Positions 8,610-18,980 of a DNA stretch of 64,000 nt are shown here, one piece after another. Under the pieces are notes generated by a model that saw only the letters and a program-made list of their open reading frames with translations, made no database searches and was not told the origin of the DNA. The translations under genes were made by a program, and so were the position numbers. This DNA is from Armatimonadota bacterium (GTDB lineage Bacteria > Armatimonadota > Fimbriimonadia > Fimbriimonadales > Fimbriimonadaceae), in the NCBI GenBank assembly GCA_018268395.1, contig JAFDWQ010000009.1:248001-312000 (forward strand), given 5' to 3'. The first letter of the stretch is position 1. Each line of letters opens with the position of its first letter.

Positions 8610-9715
8610 AGGTCTTGCTCCTCAGCGCGTCGACGGGCAACGGTCACATGAGCGCGGCGAGGGCGATCGAAGCCGAGCTGAAGGCCCGCGGTCACGACGC
8701 CACGACGGTCGACGTGCTCGACCACACGGGCAAGGGGTTCCGAGGTTGGTACCGCGGCGGCTATGAAGTGCTCGTCCGGAAGAAGCCGCAGCTCTGGGGG
8801 CGGCTCTACAAGGCCTCCGACAGAAAGCTTTTCAGTTACTACTTCCAGACCGGGCTCGACCACACCTTCGTCGGCCGCATGCGGCGGTACTTCGAGACCG
8901 AGCGTCCCGACTGGGCGCTGTGCACCCACTCCTTGCCCCAACCGGCGCTGGCCCGCTGGCGCAAGCGGACCCGTTTCAAGATAGGGGTCGTCGTCACCGA
9001 CCTCTATCCCCAGCTCATGTGGCTGCGCGGCGATCCGGACTGGTTCTTCGTCCCCGGCGAGTGGTCGCTCTCGACGCTGATCGAGCGCCATCCTCGCGCC
9101 AAGGGTCGGACGACGGTGACGGGCATCCCGATCGACCCGGTGTTCGCCGCTCCGCAGGGCCGCTCGGAAGCTCGGAAGGCGATGGGCCTCGATCCGGACA
9201 AGCGGACGGTCCTCGTGACGAGCGGCGGGATCGGAGGCGGGCCGATGGGCGAGGTCGCGACAGCCCTGCGCTCGCTCGAAGGGGATTTCCAAGCCGTGCT
9301 CGTCTGCGGCCGGAGCGAGGCCGCGGTCCAGTCGGCCAACGCTGCCGCACAAGGCGACCGTAGGTTGCAGATCAAGGGCCATCAACCGATCGAAGCGATG
9401 GCGGGCTTCATGCATGCGAGCGACCTGATCGTGGCCAAGCCCGGCGGCATCACGACCTTCGAGGCGCTGGCTTCGGGCCTTCCGTTCGTGGTCTTCGAGC
9501 CGTTCCTGATCCCAGGCCAAGAGGAGTTGAACGCCGAGTTTCTGGTCGATGAAGGGATTGGCGTACGGGTCGGGTCAGCGTCCGATCTCGGTTCCGTGCT
9601 TGGCGGCTTGTTGAGCGACGACGCTCGTCGCAGTGGGATGTCTGCCCAGGCGCTGGTCCATGCGCGGCCACGGGCCGCACGAGAGATCGTCACCCGGCTC
9701 GAAGAATTGGCGTAA
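8606..9715 (+). CDS. MGDG synthase/UgtP-type glycosyltransferase (GT28)
   Basis: A 369-residue family 28 glycosyltransferase. The N-terminal domain opens with LLSASTGNGHMSAARAI, typical of monogalactosyldiacylglycerol synthase and processive diacylglycerol glucosyltransferase. The C-terminal domain has the sugar-nucleotide-binding KPGGITTFEALASGLP. It should transfer a hexose from UDP-sugar to diacylglycerol or a similar lipid at the inner membrane. It starts at GTG 8606 inside the stop of the previous gene. MurG is the nearest alternative, but the N-terminal signature favours the lipid branch. Confidence 0.85.
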   Translation: MKVLLLSASTGNGHMSAARAIEAELKARGHDATTVDVLDHTGKGFRGWYRGGYEVLVRKKPQLWGRLYKASDRKLFSYYFQTGLDHTFVGRMRRYFETERPDWALCTHSLPQPALARWRKRTRFKIGVVVTDLYPQLMWLRGDPDWFFVPGEWSLSTLIERHPRAKGRTTVTGIPIDPVFAAPQGRSEARKAMGLDPDKRTVLVTSGGIGGGPMGEVATALRSLEGDFQAVLVCGRSEAAVQSANAAAQGDRRLQIKGHQPIEAMAGFMHASDLIVAKPGGITTFEALASGLPFVVFEPFLIPGQEELNAEFLVDEGIGVRVGSASDLGSVLGGLLSDDARRSGMSAQALVHARPRAAREIVTRLEELA

Positions 9716-9922
9716 GCGTGAGACCGACGGCATCCTGCGCTTCGATCGAGCGAACGGATGGAGCTGGACGGGTGGCCCGGTCTGGCAACGCGCCATAGCG
9801 AGCCCACCGAGCGCGACTGTCCCGTTGCAGACCGGGTCGAGGACGTTGGCTGCCTCCAGACTCCGGAAACGACCTCATGCCGCACGCCGCGGAACCTAGT
9901 CTAGAGGCAGCAGACGGCCCTT
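9716..9922. other. Intergenic gap between convergent genes
   Basis: About 200 bases separate the glycosyltransferase end from the sufC end. I see no gene, no strong hairpin followed by a T-run and no repeat here. Confidence 0.4.
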
Positions 9923-10696
<774 letters not shown>

Positions 10697-10785
10697 GGTG
10701 ATGCCAATAGTTTACGGTCTTATGAAGGAGGGTTCCGGGAGCCGGCCCACCGCAGACCGCCGGCGTCCGCGCCCCGAGCGGGTCT

Positions 10786-13581
10786 CTAAGCGGCGGCCGA
10801 ACCCTGGTCTTGGACGTACCGGGCGAAGTCCTCGGCGCTCATCGGTTTGGCCAGGTGATAGCCTTGTCCGGTCGTACAGCCCATGTCGCGGAGCTGTTCG
10901 ACCTGCCCCAGGGACTCCAGGCCCTCGGCCGTCACGTCCAGGTTCATGGCCTCGGACAACATCAGGATCGCGCTGATGATCGGAACGGCCTTCGTCTCGG
11001 AGTCCAGTTGGCTGACGAACGAACGGTCGATCTTGACCGTGTCCAGGGGGAAGTTCCCCAGGCTCGCCATCGACGAATAGCCCGTGCCGAAGTCGTCGAT
11101 CGCGAGCAGGACGCCAAGGTCGCGAAGGGCGACGAGCTTGACGTTGGCCTCCTCCACGTTCTCGATCAGCACGGACTCCGTGATCTCGAGCTTGAGGTGC
11201 CTCGGTTCCAGGCCCGTCTTATGGAGCACGTCCGAAACCGTCTCGACGATGTCCGGGCGCTGCAGTTGCTTCCCTGAGAGGTTGACACTGACGCCCAAGT
11301 CGGGAAGGCCCAAGACGCTCTGCCACGTTTTGACCTGACGGCACGCCTGTTCCAAGACCCAAGCGCCGATCGAAATGATCGACCCCGTTTCCTCGGCGAT
11401 CGGGATGAAAAGCCCGGGCGGGATCAGTCCCTTCGACGGATGACGCCAACGGAGCAAGGCCTCGACGCCTTGGATCTCGCCCTTGGCCAGGCCGATCAGG
11501 GGCTGGTAGACGATCTCGAACTCGTCGTTGACCAAGGCCTGCCGCAGTCCGGTCTCGATCTCGAGCCGTTCGACCGCCCGCATGTTCATCGAAGGTTCGA
11601 ACATGGCGAACGTCGACTTGCCGCTCCCTTTCGCGTGGTACATGGCGGTGTCCGCGTCCCGCAGCAGGGCCGGGGTCGTCGTGTCGCCGCTGTCCGTGTG
11701 CCGGATCCCGATGCTGGCCGAGACGTAGATTTCGGACTCTTCGAACCGGATCGGGGCCCTGAGGCGTTCGGCGATCCGATGGACGACGTGCAGCGCGGAA
11801 TCGGCGTCGGGGAGATCTTCGAGGAGGAGGACGAACTCGTCGCCTCCCCAACGGGCGACCGTGTCGCCTGGCCGGACGCAGTCTTGCAGCCGGGCCGCGA
11901 CTTCGACGAGGATCGTGTCGCCCGCGTCGTGTCCCAAGCTGTCGTTGACGACTTTGAAGTTGTCGAGGTCAAGGAACATGACGCAAAGCCCGGAGGTCTT
12001 CCGCCGGAGCATCTGGATCCCGTGATTGAGCCGGTCGAGGAACAACAGTCGGTTCGGCAGTCTCGTCACGTTGTCCTGAAAGGCCTGGCGCTCGAGTTCC
12101 AACTCCAAGACCTTACGGTCCGTGATGTCCTTCATGAACACGTGGGTGAAACCTTGTTGCCCGTTCCCGTGCCCCGAGGCGACGAGGACGATCTCGACGA
12201 AGATCCGGTCGCCGGACTTCGTCCGTGCTTCAGCTTCGAACTCCGCCTTCCCGTGGCTGCAGGCTTCGAGGAACCCGACCCGGACTTTGGCCTGCTGGCT
12301 CGGGTCGAAGGCGATGTTCCATTGGTCCGACGTCATCTCTCCGGACTCGAACCCGAGGATCCTTTCGAAAGCCGAGTTGACCTTGACGCACTTACCCTCG
12401 CTGTCGAAGATCGCGATCCCCTCGACCGCGAACTGGAGCGACTCGTTGAGGCGGCGCAGGTCTTCCGTGCGTTCCAGGATCTTCCGCTCGAGACCGTCGT
12501 GGCTCTGCCTGAGTTTGTCCTCGCTGTCCTTGAGGCTCTCATGAGTCCTTCCCAGACTCTCGAGAAGGCTGTTGATCTTGGACGATAGGCTCGTGATCTC
12601 GTCTTGGCCCGTGACCCCCACGCGGATCCTGACGTCGGTCTCGTCCGTGATCTCGTCGACTTCTTGGGTCAGCTTCGTGAGCCGGCGCAAGACCGACGCC
12701 TCCAACGCGAACAACGTGACGAGGGTAAAGGCGAAGGCGACGACCGCCAACTGCTCGGTGAGGAAGCTCGTACTTCGTTGTCCCTGGAGATAGATCGAGC
12801 GCGGTTCGATGATCTTGAGGATCCGGACGTTCTTGCCGAAGACGTCCTTCACCAAGGTGTAGCCCGCGATGTTGAACTCGTCGATCGGAGCGACGAAACG
12901 CCCGGCATGACCTTCGAGACCGTCCAGAGCCTTCGTGTCCGACTCCGAAAGGCGGGCCCGGTCGCCCGGCAAGAGCCGGAGCGGCAGGTGCACCTGGCGG
13001 GACACGGCTCCGAGGAACGCCCCGTCGAAGTACCGGACGAAGACGATCCAACCCCTCGCCGGACCCGTTCCCGCCGTCGTCATGATCGGTCGGACCGAGA
13101 ACGCGGTCAGGGCGCCTTGATGTTCGATGATCCCGCAGGCCGCCCGACCCTTGCCCGGCCTTTCGGCGAGCGGACGGTCGAACCGCAGTTGCCGGTAGAC
13201 GGCGGCCGCGTCCGGGCTCTTCGTGCCCGGTATCCGGTCGAGCGAGCGGGAGTAGAACAGCTTCCCGTCTGCGCCGACGTAGAGGATGGCGTCAATTTCG
13301 AGGCTGACGGTCGAGAGGTTGGATTCGATGTAGGCCGGGTTCTTGTCGGCCATGAACTTGTAGGTGTCGTCCCACTCCGACCAGTCGATGCTCTTGCCGT
13401 GGACGTCGTCGGACGCTTCCTTGATCGCGTCCAGGGTGCGGGAGACGTCCTGCTCGACGTGCTGTCGTTCGAGTTCGGTGAAGCTGCGTCCCAGGACGAA
13501 CTGCGACAGCCCGCTCGTCGCCGCAACGAGGCTTGCGGCCGTTACGAGGAGAATGACGAGCGTCCGCTGCCTTAACCTCAT
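10786..13581 (-). CDS. CHASE4-HAMP-PAS-GGDEF-EAL cyclic-di-GMP turnover sensor
   Basis: A 931-residue membrane sensor. A first helix (about 8-27) and a second (about 275-297) enclose a periplasmic domain with CHASE4-like features (SIDWSEWDDTYKFM). A HAMP-like linker, a coiled coil and a PAS domain (about 385-505) follow. The diguanylate cyclase domain has an intact GGDEF at 579-583. The phosphodiesterase domain has EAL at 707-709 plus EITES, DDFGTGYSS, KIDRSFV and AEGLES, so both activities look possible. The ATG at 13581 has AAGGAG upstream. The ligand is unknown. It probably feeds the same cyclic-di-GMP pool read by the HD-GYP and PilZ genes at 40.8-45.5 kb. Confidence 0.9.
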   Translation of the reverse strand: MRLRQRTLVILLVTAASLVAATSGLSQFVLGRSFTELERQHVEQDVSRTLDAIKEASDDVHGKSIDWSEWDDTYKFMADKNPAYIESNLSTVSLEIDAILYVGADGKLFYSRSLDRIPGTKSPDAAAVYRQLRFDRPLAERPGKGRAACGIIEHQGALTAFSVRPIMTTAGTGPARGWIVFVRYFDGAFLGAVSRQVHLPLRLLPGDRARLSESDTKALDGLEGHAGRFVAPIDEFNIAGYTLVKDVFGKNVRILKIIEPRSIYLQGQRSTSFLTEQLAVVAFAFTLVTLFALEASVLRRLTKLTQEVDEITDETDVRIRVGVTGQDEITSLSSKINSLLESLGRTHESLKDSEDKLRQSHDGLERKILERTEDLRRLNESLQFAVEGIAIFDSEGKCVKVNSAFERILGFESGEMTSDQWNIAFDPSQQAKVRVGFLEACSHGKAEFEAEARTKSGDRIFVEIVLVASGHGNGQQGFTHVFMKDITDRKVLELELERQAFQDNVTRLPNRLLFLDRLNHGIQMLRRKTSGLCVMFLDLDNFKVVNDSLGHDAGDTILVEVAARLQDCVRPGDTVARWGGDEFVLLLEDLPDADSALHVVHRIAERLRAPIRFEESEIYVSASIGIRHTDSGDTTTPALLRDADTAMYHAKGSGKSTFAMFEPSMNMRAVERLEIETGLRQALVNDEFEIVYQPLIGLAKGEIQGVEALLRWRHPSKGLIPPGLFIPIAEETGSIISIGAWVLEQACRQVKTWQSVLGLPDLGVSVNLSGKQLQRPDIVETVSDVLHKTGLEPRHLKLEITESVLIENVEEANVKLVALRDLGVLLAIDDFGTGYSSMASLGNFPLDTVKIDRSFVSQLDSETKAVPIISAILMLSEAMNLDVTAEGLESLGQVEQLRDMGCTTGQGYHLAKPMSAEDFARYVQDQGSAAA

Positions 13582-13788
13582 TCGTCTCCTTTGCCCGAGA
13601 CGGCCCTGGCGCCTCGTCCCATAGGACGGGCTGGAGCGACCCTCGCCAGATCCCGCCTTCCCGTGAGGTTGTTCCGGGTGCGGGAGTCGGCCCGCCCCTC
13701 ACCGTTACCGGTTGAAAGTCGCCGATTCTGAGGACATTCAGGTGCGGCGCCAGTTCCAGGCGACACGGACGGCCCTGCCCGTCTCGGT

Positions 13789-13800
13789 TAGAATGACGGC
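13789..13800 (+). promoter_or_regulatory. -10 box directly before GH127 start (leaderless)
   Basis: TAGAAT at 13789-13794 ends six bases before ATG 13801, which places transcription start at or beside the A of the start codon. There is no Shine-Dalgarno sequence. The rest of 13582-13788 shows no feature I can name. Confidence 0.5.
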
Positions 13801-16158
13801 ATGCTCGTCGCTGCGCTGATGACCGCGATCCTGCCAAGGAGCCACGCCCGGCCTCTGGTCAAGCTGGAACCGGTCCCCTTCACCCAGGTCACGGTCCAAG
13901 ACCGCTTCTGGTCGCCCCGGCGCGAGACCAACCGGAAGGTGAGCCTGGCCCACAGCCTCGACCAGCTCGAGAAGGCGGGGAACATCGAAGACCTCGAACT
14001 CGCCGCTGCTGGAAAGCGCACGGGGTTCAAGGGACTGGTCTTCATGGATTCCGACCTTTACAAGACCATCGAAGCGTGTTCCTACAGCCTGGCCACGGAC
14101 CCTGACCCAGCGCTCTCCAAACGGCTCGACGGCGTCATCGAGAAGATCGCCGCCGCCCAGATGCCTGACGGCTACCTCAACACGTATTATCAGATCAACG
14201 CGCCGGACAAGCGGTTCACGAACCTCGCTTGGAACCACGAGCTCTATTGTGCCGGCCACTTGTTCGAAGCCGCCGTCGCGCACCACGCCGCCACGGGCCG
14301 CTCGAACCTCCTGTCCGTCGCGACGAAGTTCGCCGACCTGTTGTGCCGGACGTTCGGCGACGGGCCTGGACAGCGCGAAGGCTATTGCGGCCATCCGGAA
14401 ATCGAACTGGCCCTTGTCAAACTCTGGAAAGAGACGGGGAACAGGGAGTACTTCCGCTTGGCCAATTACTTCATCGAAGCGAGGGGCTCCAAGTTTTTTG
14501 CCAAGGAGCAGGGCGTCCCGCTCGACAAATATGACGGCGAGTACTACCAGGACAACGTCCCGATCCGGGAGCACGATGCGATCGTCGGGCACGCCGTCCG
14601 CGCCGGCTATCTCATGTCGGGGGTCGTGGACGTCGCCCGGGAGACCGGGGACGACGGACTCCTCCAAATGGTCGATCGGGTTTGGAAGAACACCGTCCTA
14701 AAGAAGATGTACCTGACCGGCGGTATCGGCCCGAGCGGAAGTAACGAGGGCTTTACCGTCGACTATGACCTTCCGAACGCCACGGCTTATCAAGAAACGT
14801 GCGCATCGGTGGCGATGGTGATGTGGAACCACCGCTTGGCCGTCCTTTACGGCGACGCCCGGTACGCGGACGTCATGGAGCGCTCGCTCTACAACGGGGT
14901 GCTCGCGGGGTACTCGATGGACGGTAAGCGCTACTTCTACGTCAACCCGCTCGAATCGAGGGGAGGACACCACCGACAGGACTGGTTCGGCTGTGCGTGT
15001 TGTCCGCCCAACGTCGCTCGGACCTTGGCCCAGCTCGGCGGATACGCTTACGCGACGTCGTCCGAAGCCCTCTGGGTGAACCTCTTCGTCCAAGGATCGG
15101 TCAAGGCCCGTGTCGCAGGCGGAGACGTCAAGGTCGACGTCAAGACCGATTACCCTTGGGACGGCACGGTCGAGTTCACCGTCCGGTCGTCCCCGCAAAG
15201 GCCGTTCGGACTTCGGGTCCGGATCCCGGATTGGTGCCGCAGTGCCAAGGTCCAGGTCAACGGCCGGTCCACGTCCCTGCCCGCGACGACCGACGGGTAT
15301 GCGGAGTTCAAGAGGTCGTGGAAGCCGGGCGACCGCCTGACGGTCCGCCTCGACATGCCGGCGAGGGCCGTTCAAGCCAACCCTATGGTCAAAGACGACG
15401 CAGGCAAGCTGGCTTACATGCGAGGGCCGCTCGTCTATTGTGCCGAGCAGACCGACAATGAAGCCCCCCTCGACCGGACGGCGATCCCGGCGATGGTCGC
15501 GCTCGATGTCGTGCGCCGTCCCGACCTCTTCGGTGGGGCCGTGGTCCTCAAAGCCCATGGAACGGTCTCGCCGAGCGCAAAGTGGGAAGGCGGCCTCTAC
15601 CGCGACGCCGGAAGCGTCGGACAGTCCGAAGTGACGATGGTCCCCTATTACGCCTGGGACAACCGGAAGGCCGGGCTGATGAAGGTCTGGTTCCCAGTCA
15701 ACCCGCCCCCGCCCGTGGTCGCGGGCCTCGAACACGACGCCAAAGTGTCCTTGTCGTTCGTCAGCGGCAACGCCCAGCCGTCCGGGATCAACGACGGTGC
15801 CGAACCGAAGTCGAGCGGCGAACAACCTGCCGCCCTCACCCATTGGTGGCCCCACAAAGGCGGGACGGAATGGGTGCAGTACACGTGGACGAAGCCCGTG
15901 ACGACGGGCCGGTTGCAGGTGTACTGGTTCGACGATACGGGACGCGGCGAATGTCGACTGCCGGAGTCTTGGAAGGTCGAATACGAATCGGGCGGCACCT
16001 GGAAACCGATCGAAGCGAAGTTCGACGTGAAGAAAGATTCGTGGTGCGAGGCGACGTTCCGGACGGTCACGACCCAAGCCCTTCGACTGTCGGTGAAGAT
16101 GAAGGACGGATGGGCGGCCGGTATTCACGAATGGCGCGTGTGGGCGGCCGGGGACTGA
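13801..16158 (+). CDS. GH127 beta-L-arabinofuranosidase-like glycoside hydrolase with C-terminal carbohydrate-binding-like domain
   Basis: A 785-residue protein with a short signal-like N-terminus. The (alpha/alpha)6-barrel carries GH127 (formerly DUF1680) features: an acid/base candidate Glu in PSGSNEGF, a zinc-site Glu-x-Cys in YQETCASVAM and the catalytic Cys pair in FGCACCPPN. A beta-sandwich follows (about residues 440-620). The last 130 residues (LQVYWFDDTG, WRVWAAGD) look like an F5/8-type C discoidin fold. The expected role is releasing L-arabinofuranose from plant-type glycans. No sugar transporter or arabinose catabolic gene is adjacent. Other GH127 activities are possible. Confidence 0.88.
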   Translation: MLVAALMTAILPRSHARPLVKLEPVPFTQVTVQDRFWSPRRETNRKVSLAHSLDQLEKAGNIEDLELAAAGKRTGFKGLVFMDSDLYKTIEACSYSLATDPDPALSKRLDGVIEKIAAAQMPDGYLNTYYQINAPDKRFTNLAWNHELYCAGHLFEAAVAHHAATGRSNLLSVATKFADLLCRTFGDGPGQREGYCGHPEIELALVKLWKETGNREYFRLANYFIEARGSKFFAKEQGVPLDKYDGEYYQDNVPIREHDAIVGHAVRAGYLMSGVVDVARETGDDGLLQMVDRVWKNTVLKKMYLTGGIGPSGSNEGFTVDYDLPNATAYQETCASVAMVMWNHRLAVLYGDARYADVMERSLYNGVLAGYSMDGKRYFYVNPLESRGGHHRQDWFGCACCPPNVARTLAQLGGYAYATSSEALWVNLFVQGSVKARVAGGDVKVDVKTDYPWDGTVEFTVRSSPQRPFGLRVRIPDWCRSAKVQVNGRSTSLPATTDGYAEFKRSWKPGDRLTVRLDMPARAVQANPMVKDDAGKLAYMRGPLVYCAEQTDNEAPLDRTAIPAMVALDVVRRPDLFGGAVVLKAHGTVSPSAKWEGGLYRDAGSVGQSEVTMVPYYAWDNRKAGLMKVWFPVNPPPPVVAGLEHDAKVSLSFVSGNAQPSGINDGAEPKSSGEQPAALTHWWPHKGGTEWVQYTWTKPVTTGRLQVYWFDDTGRGECRLPESWKVEYESGGTWKPIEAKFDVKKDSWCEATFRTVTTQALRLSVKMKDGWAAGIHEWRVWAAGD

Positions 16159-16204
16159 GCGACGCGGCACCCTCGGACAGCGTAGACAGAATCAGGGCAC
16201 AACT

Positions 16205-17089
16205 ATGAAAGTCGTCATCGGTACGGACTTGGCACGCAACTTCGAGCAGGCTGTCGAAGTCTTGACCGCCCTCAAGTTTCCCGACCTCGAAGCCGTCGTC
16301 GTCAACGTCGTCGAACCTGTGGTGACGGCCGCTGGCTCAGGCGAGTTCGCGTCCATGGGGGTCATGTCGCTTCTCGTCGAAGACCTTCAAAACGCGGGGC
16401 ATGCGGTCGTCAAGGAGGCCTCTGACGAATTGATCGGCCGCGGAATCCGGTGCGAATCGACCGTCCTGTCCGGTCAGCCTGCAGGTTGCCTCACGGACGT
16501 CGCCAAGGAAAAGGGTGCGGACCTTGTCGTCATCGGCGGGCCCGTCCGCTCGCTGTTCGAGAAGTTTTTGACCGGAAGCGTGTCACGGGACCTGGCCGTT
16601 TCGGCCGAACAGTCGGTCTTGATCGGGAGAAAGAGCCCGTCATCGGACAATGGGCTCACAGTGCTCTTTGCCCACGACCACTCTGACTATTGCGACCGTG
16701 CCCTGGACCGTTTCGTGGCGATGCGGCCCGCAGGGATCGTCAAAGTCGTCTTGGTGACGGCCGACACGACCGATTCCGCGATCGTCGCCCTGACCGAGAG
16801 GGACATGCCCCAGATCCCGGGTGAAGCGATCGTCTCGGTCAAGGACTTCCTCGCCCAGCGGACCGAAGCGGCAAAGACCAGGTTGCAAGCGTTGGGCTGC
16901 CCGGTCGAGAGCCACGTCGTCGAGGGCGACGCGAACGCCGTCCTGTCCCGGGCGATGAAGGAGCACGCGGCCGACCTTATGGTGATGGGAGCGAAAGGCC
17001 ACGGGTTCATCGAACGGCTGTTCTTGGGGAGCGTCGCGCTGCACCATGTCGTCCGGGAAGACTACAACCTGCTTCTGGTCAGAGCCTGA
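16205..17089 (+). CDS. Tandem universal stress protein (two UspA domains)
   Basis: A 294-residue protein made of two UspA folds of about 145 residues. The second domain has the ATP-binding signature GAKGHG-x9-GS near its end (MGAKGHGFIERLFLGSV). The first has a degraded version, GGPVRSLFEKFLTGSV. So nucleotide binding is probable in the C-terminal half only. Such proteins act in the cytoplasm during starvation or stress. It lies between GH127 and the Lnt-like gene without overlap. The target is unknown. Confidence 0.88.
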   Translation: MKVVIGTDLARNFEQAVEVLTALKFPDLEAVVVNVVEPVVTAAGSGEFASMGVMSLLVEDLQNAGHAVVKEASDELIGRGIRCESTVLSGQPAGCLTDVAKEKGADLVVIGGPVRSLFEKFLTGSVSRDLAVSAEQSVLIGRKSPSSDNGLTVLFAHDHSDYCDRALDRFVAMRPAGIVKVVLVTADTTDSAIVALTERDMPQIPGEAIVSVKDFLAQRTEAAKTRLQALGCPVESHVVEGDANAVLSRAMKEHAADLMVMGAKGHGFIERLFLGSVALHHVVREDYNLLLVRA

Positions 17090-17128
17090 CTTCGAACCAG
17101 ACACCTCGCTTCCACCGTCCTGTCCACC

Positions 17129-18493
17129 ATGGACAAGGTGAGACCCTGGCTATGGGCGTTCCTCGCGATCGCCCTTTCGGGCGCCCTGTTCCAGGCGTCC
17201 CTCCCGCCCGTCGGCGCCGCACCTTTGGCGTGGATCGCGTTCGTCCCGACCCTCTACGCTTCGAAGGGTCGAGGGTTCGTCCTTGGCTTCGTTTCGGGAC
17301 TTGGGTCGATGATGCTCGCCGGAGCCTTGGCGGCCCGGGGCCTCTGGTGCGCCCCAACGTTGACCGATGCCGATCCGGGTTGGATCTACGCGGGGTTTGC
17401 CGTGTTCGGCGTCGTGAACGCCGCCGTCCACGGCATCGTAGGCGAAAGCAGGCCAGATACCACCGTTTGGTGGACTCCGCTCCTTTGGGCGGCGTGGGCC
17501 GTCCTGTTCGAGGCCGCGACGCTGGTGTACCTGCCCGTCCACTGGGCGCTGACGCAAGGGACGCACCACCCGTTGCTGCGGATCGCGTCGGTCACCGGAA
17601 TTTGGGGCGTCTCGCTCCTCGGTTGGGCGGTCAACTTCGGCATCGCGACGTCCACGCGCCGGAACAGCGCGATATGGGCTACTGTGGCGGTCGTGGCGGC
17701 GGCGCTCGGCTTCCTGAAGTTTCCTCCTGCGCCCGGCAAAGCTTTGGCCGTCGCCGTCCAGTCGTCGGCCGACGATGAAGACGTCCTGGTCCGGTCCCTC
17801 GGCCCTCGCGACGGCGTCGTGCCCGCCATCGTCGTCTGGCCCGAGGCCTCGGGCATCCTGTTCGTGTCCGGCGGAGACGTTTCCCGACTTTGCTCCCTTG
17901 CTTCGACCCCGGACGCGCCGAACTTCGCGACCACGTACGACGACGCGCAACGGCCCCTGCCCCACAACACGATGGCCGTGTTCTCGGAGGGCCGCATCCT
18001 CGGCTCGTATCGGAAGCGAAAGCTCTTCGGCGGAGAGCGCAACACCCACACGCCTGGCGAAGAGGCCGCATCGGCGGGCCCGTTCGGGTTGAACGTCTGC
18101 TTCGATTCCTGCTTCCCTGCCGTGATGCGGGAGACCGCTCTCGTCCGGGGCGTCAACGTGATCCTGCTCCCGACGCTCGATCCGGCATCTCCGTACGGAG
18201 TCACCCAAGCGATCCATGCCGCCTACACGCCGTTCCGATCGGCCGAACTGGGCGTCGCCATCGTCCGCGCCGAAGCCAACGCATACTCGATGGTCACGGA
18301 TTCCAACGGGGCCGTCCTCGCGATGGCCGGATCAGGAACGGAAGAAACGGTCGCTGCCCGGGTCGGAATGACCCATGGAACCGTCTACAAGACTCTAGGG
18401 GACTGGCTCCTAGTCTTCTGCGCGGTCGGGGCGGGGTCCGGTGTTTACGGATGGTGGAGCCGGAGGCCTAAGAGCCCGCGCAAGGAGCAGTAA
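17129..18493 (+). CDS. Apolipoprotein N-acyltransferase-like membrane nitrilase
   Basis: A 454-residue protein with about six membrane helices (residues 8-205), a periplasmic carbon-nitrogen hydrolase domain and a final membrane helix (about 425-445), the Lnt layout. The nitrilase triad is present: Glu in VWPEASG, Lys in RKRKLFGGE and Cys in NVCFDSCFP. Lnt adds the third acyl chain to lipoproteins. The protein is shorter than typical Lnt (about 500-520 residues) and the hydrolase domain is compact, so a paralogue acting on another amine or lipid is possible. The short membrane protein gene at 18503 follows nine bases after the stop. Confidence 0.78.
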   Translation: MDKVRPWLWAFLAIALSGALFQASLPPVGAAPLAWIAFVPTLYASKGRGFVLGFVSGLGSMMLAGALAARGLWCAPTLTDADPGWIYAGFAVFGVVNAAVHGIVGESRPDTTVWWTPLLWAAWAVLFEAATLVYLPVHWALTQGTHHPLLRIASVTGIWGVSLLGWAVNFGIATSTRRNSAIWATVAVVAAALGFLKFPPAPGKALAVAVQSSADDEDVLVRSLGPRDGVVPAIVVWPEASGILFVSGGDVSRLCSLASTPDAPNFATTYDDAQRPLPHNTMAVFSEGRILGSYRKRKLFGGERNTHTPGEEAASAGPFGLNVCFDSCFPAVMRETALVRGVNVILLPTLDPASPYGVTQAIHAAYTPFRSAELGVAIVRAEANAYSMVTDSNGAVLAMAGSGTEETVAARVGMTHGTVYKTLGDWLLVFCAVGAGSGVYGWWSRRPKSPRKEQ

Positions 18494-18502
18494 CCTCGGC
18501 CC

Positions 18503-18964
18503 GTGTTAGAGCAGGTCAAGGACGTTTCGATCGTTCTCGCCGGACTGATCGCCTTGATCACGTTCGTCAAAGGCACGCTCGAATTCGCGCAACGTGGACG
18601 ACAAGAGCGGGCCGAGACGTTCGTCCAAATGAGGCGGCGTTTCTTGGAGTCGCCGATCTTCAACGAGTGCCTCCCGTTGCTGCAAAGCGACGATCCCGCT
18701 CTCGCCCGACTGCCCGTGCAAGACAGGCGGAGTTTCCTCGGGTTCTTCGAGGAAGTGGCGCTCATGGTCAACAGCGGACTGCTCAAACCACCCGTCGCGA
18801 GCTATATGTTCGGCTACTATGTGGACTTGTGCGCCCGGAGCGTCCACTTTTGGGAAGGCTTGGACCCAGACAGCCGCTACTGGACACTGTTCCGGAACTT
18901 TGCCGTCCAAATGAAGGATATCGAGTCGCGGACGGACGTCTCGAGCGGTACGATGGCGTTCTGA
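18503..18964 (+). CDS. Short membrane-anchored protein of unknown function
   Basis: A 153-residue protein starting at GTG. One N-terminal hydrophobic helix (VSIVLAGLIALITFV, about 8-22) is followed by a soluble alpha-helical domain rich in Arg, Glu and Phe. It recalls the DUF4760-like group (an N-terminal anchor and a helical cytoplasmic domain), but I cannot confirm that. It lies between the Lnt-like and deacetylase genes on the same strand, so a cell-envelope role is possible. Function unknown. Confidence 0.6.
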   Translation: MLEQVKDVSIVLAGLIALITFVKGTLEFAQRGRQERAETFVQMRRRFLESPIFNECLPLLQSDDPALARLPVQDRRSFLGFFEEVALMVNSGLLKPPVASYMFGYYVDLCARSVHFWEGLDPDSRYWTLFRNFAVQMKDIESRTDVSSGTMAF

Positions 18965-18980
18965 CGGCGGAACCTACGTC

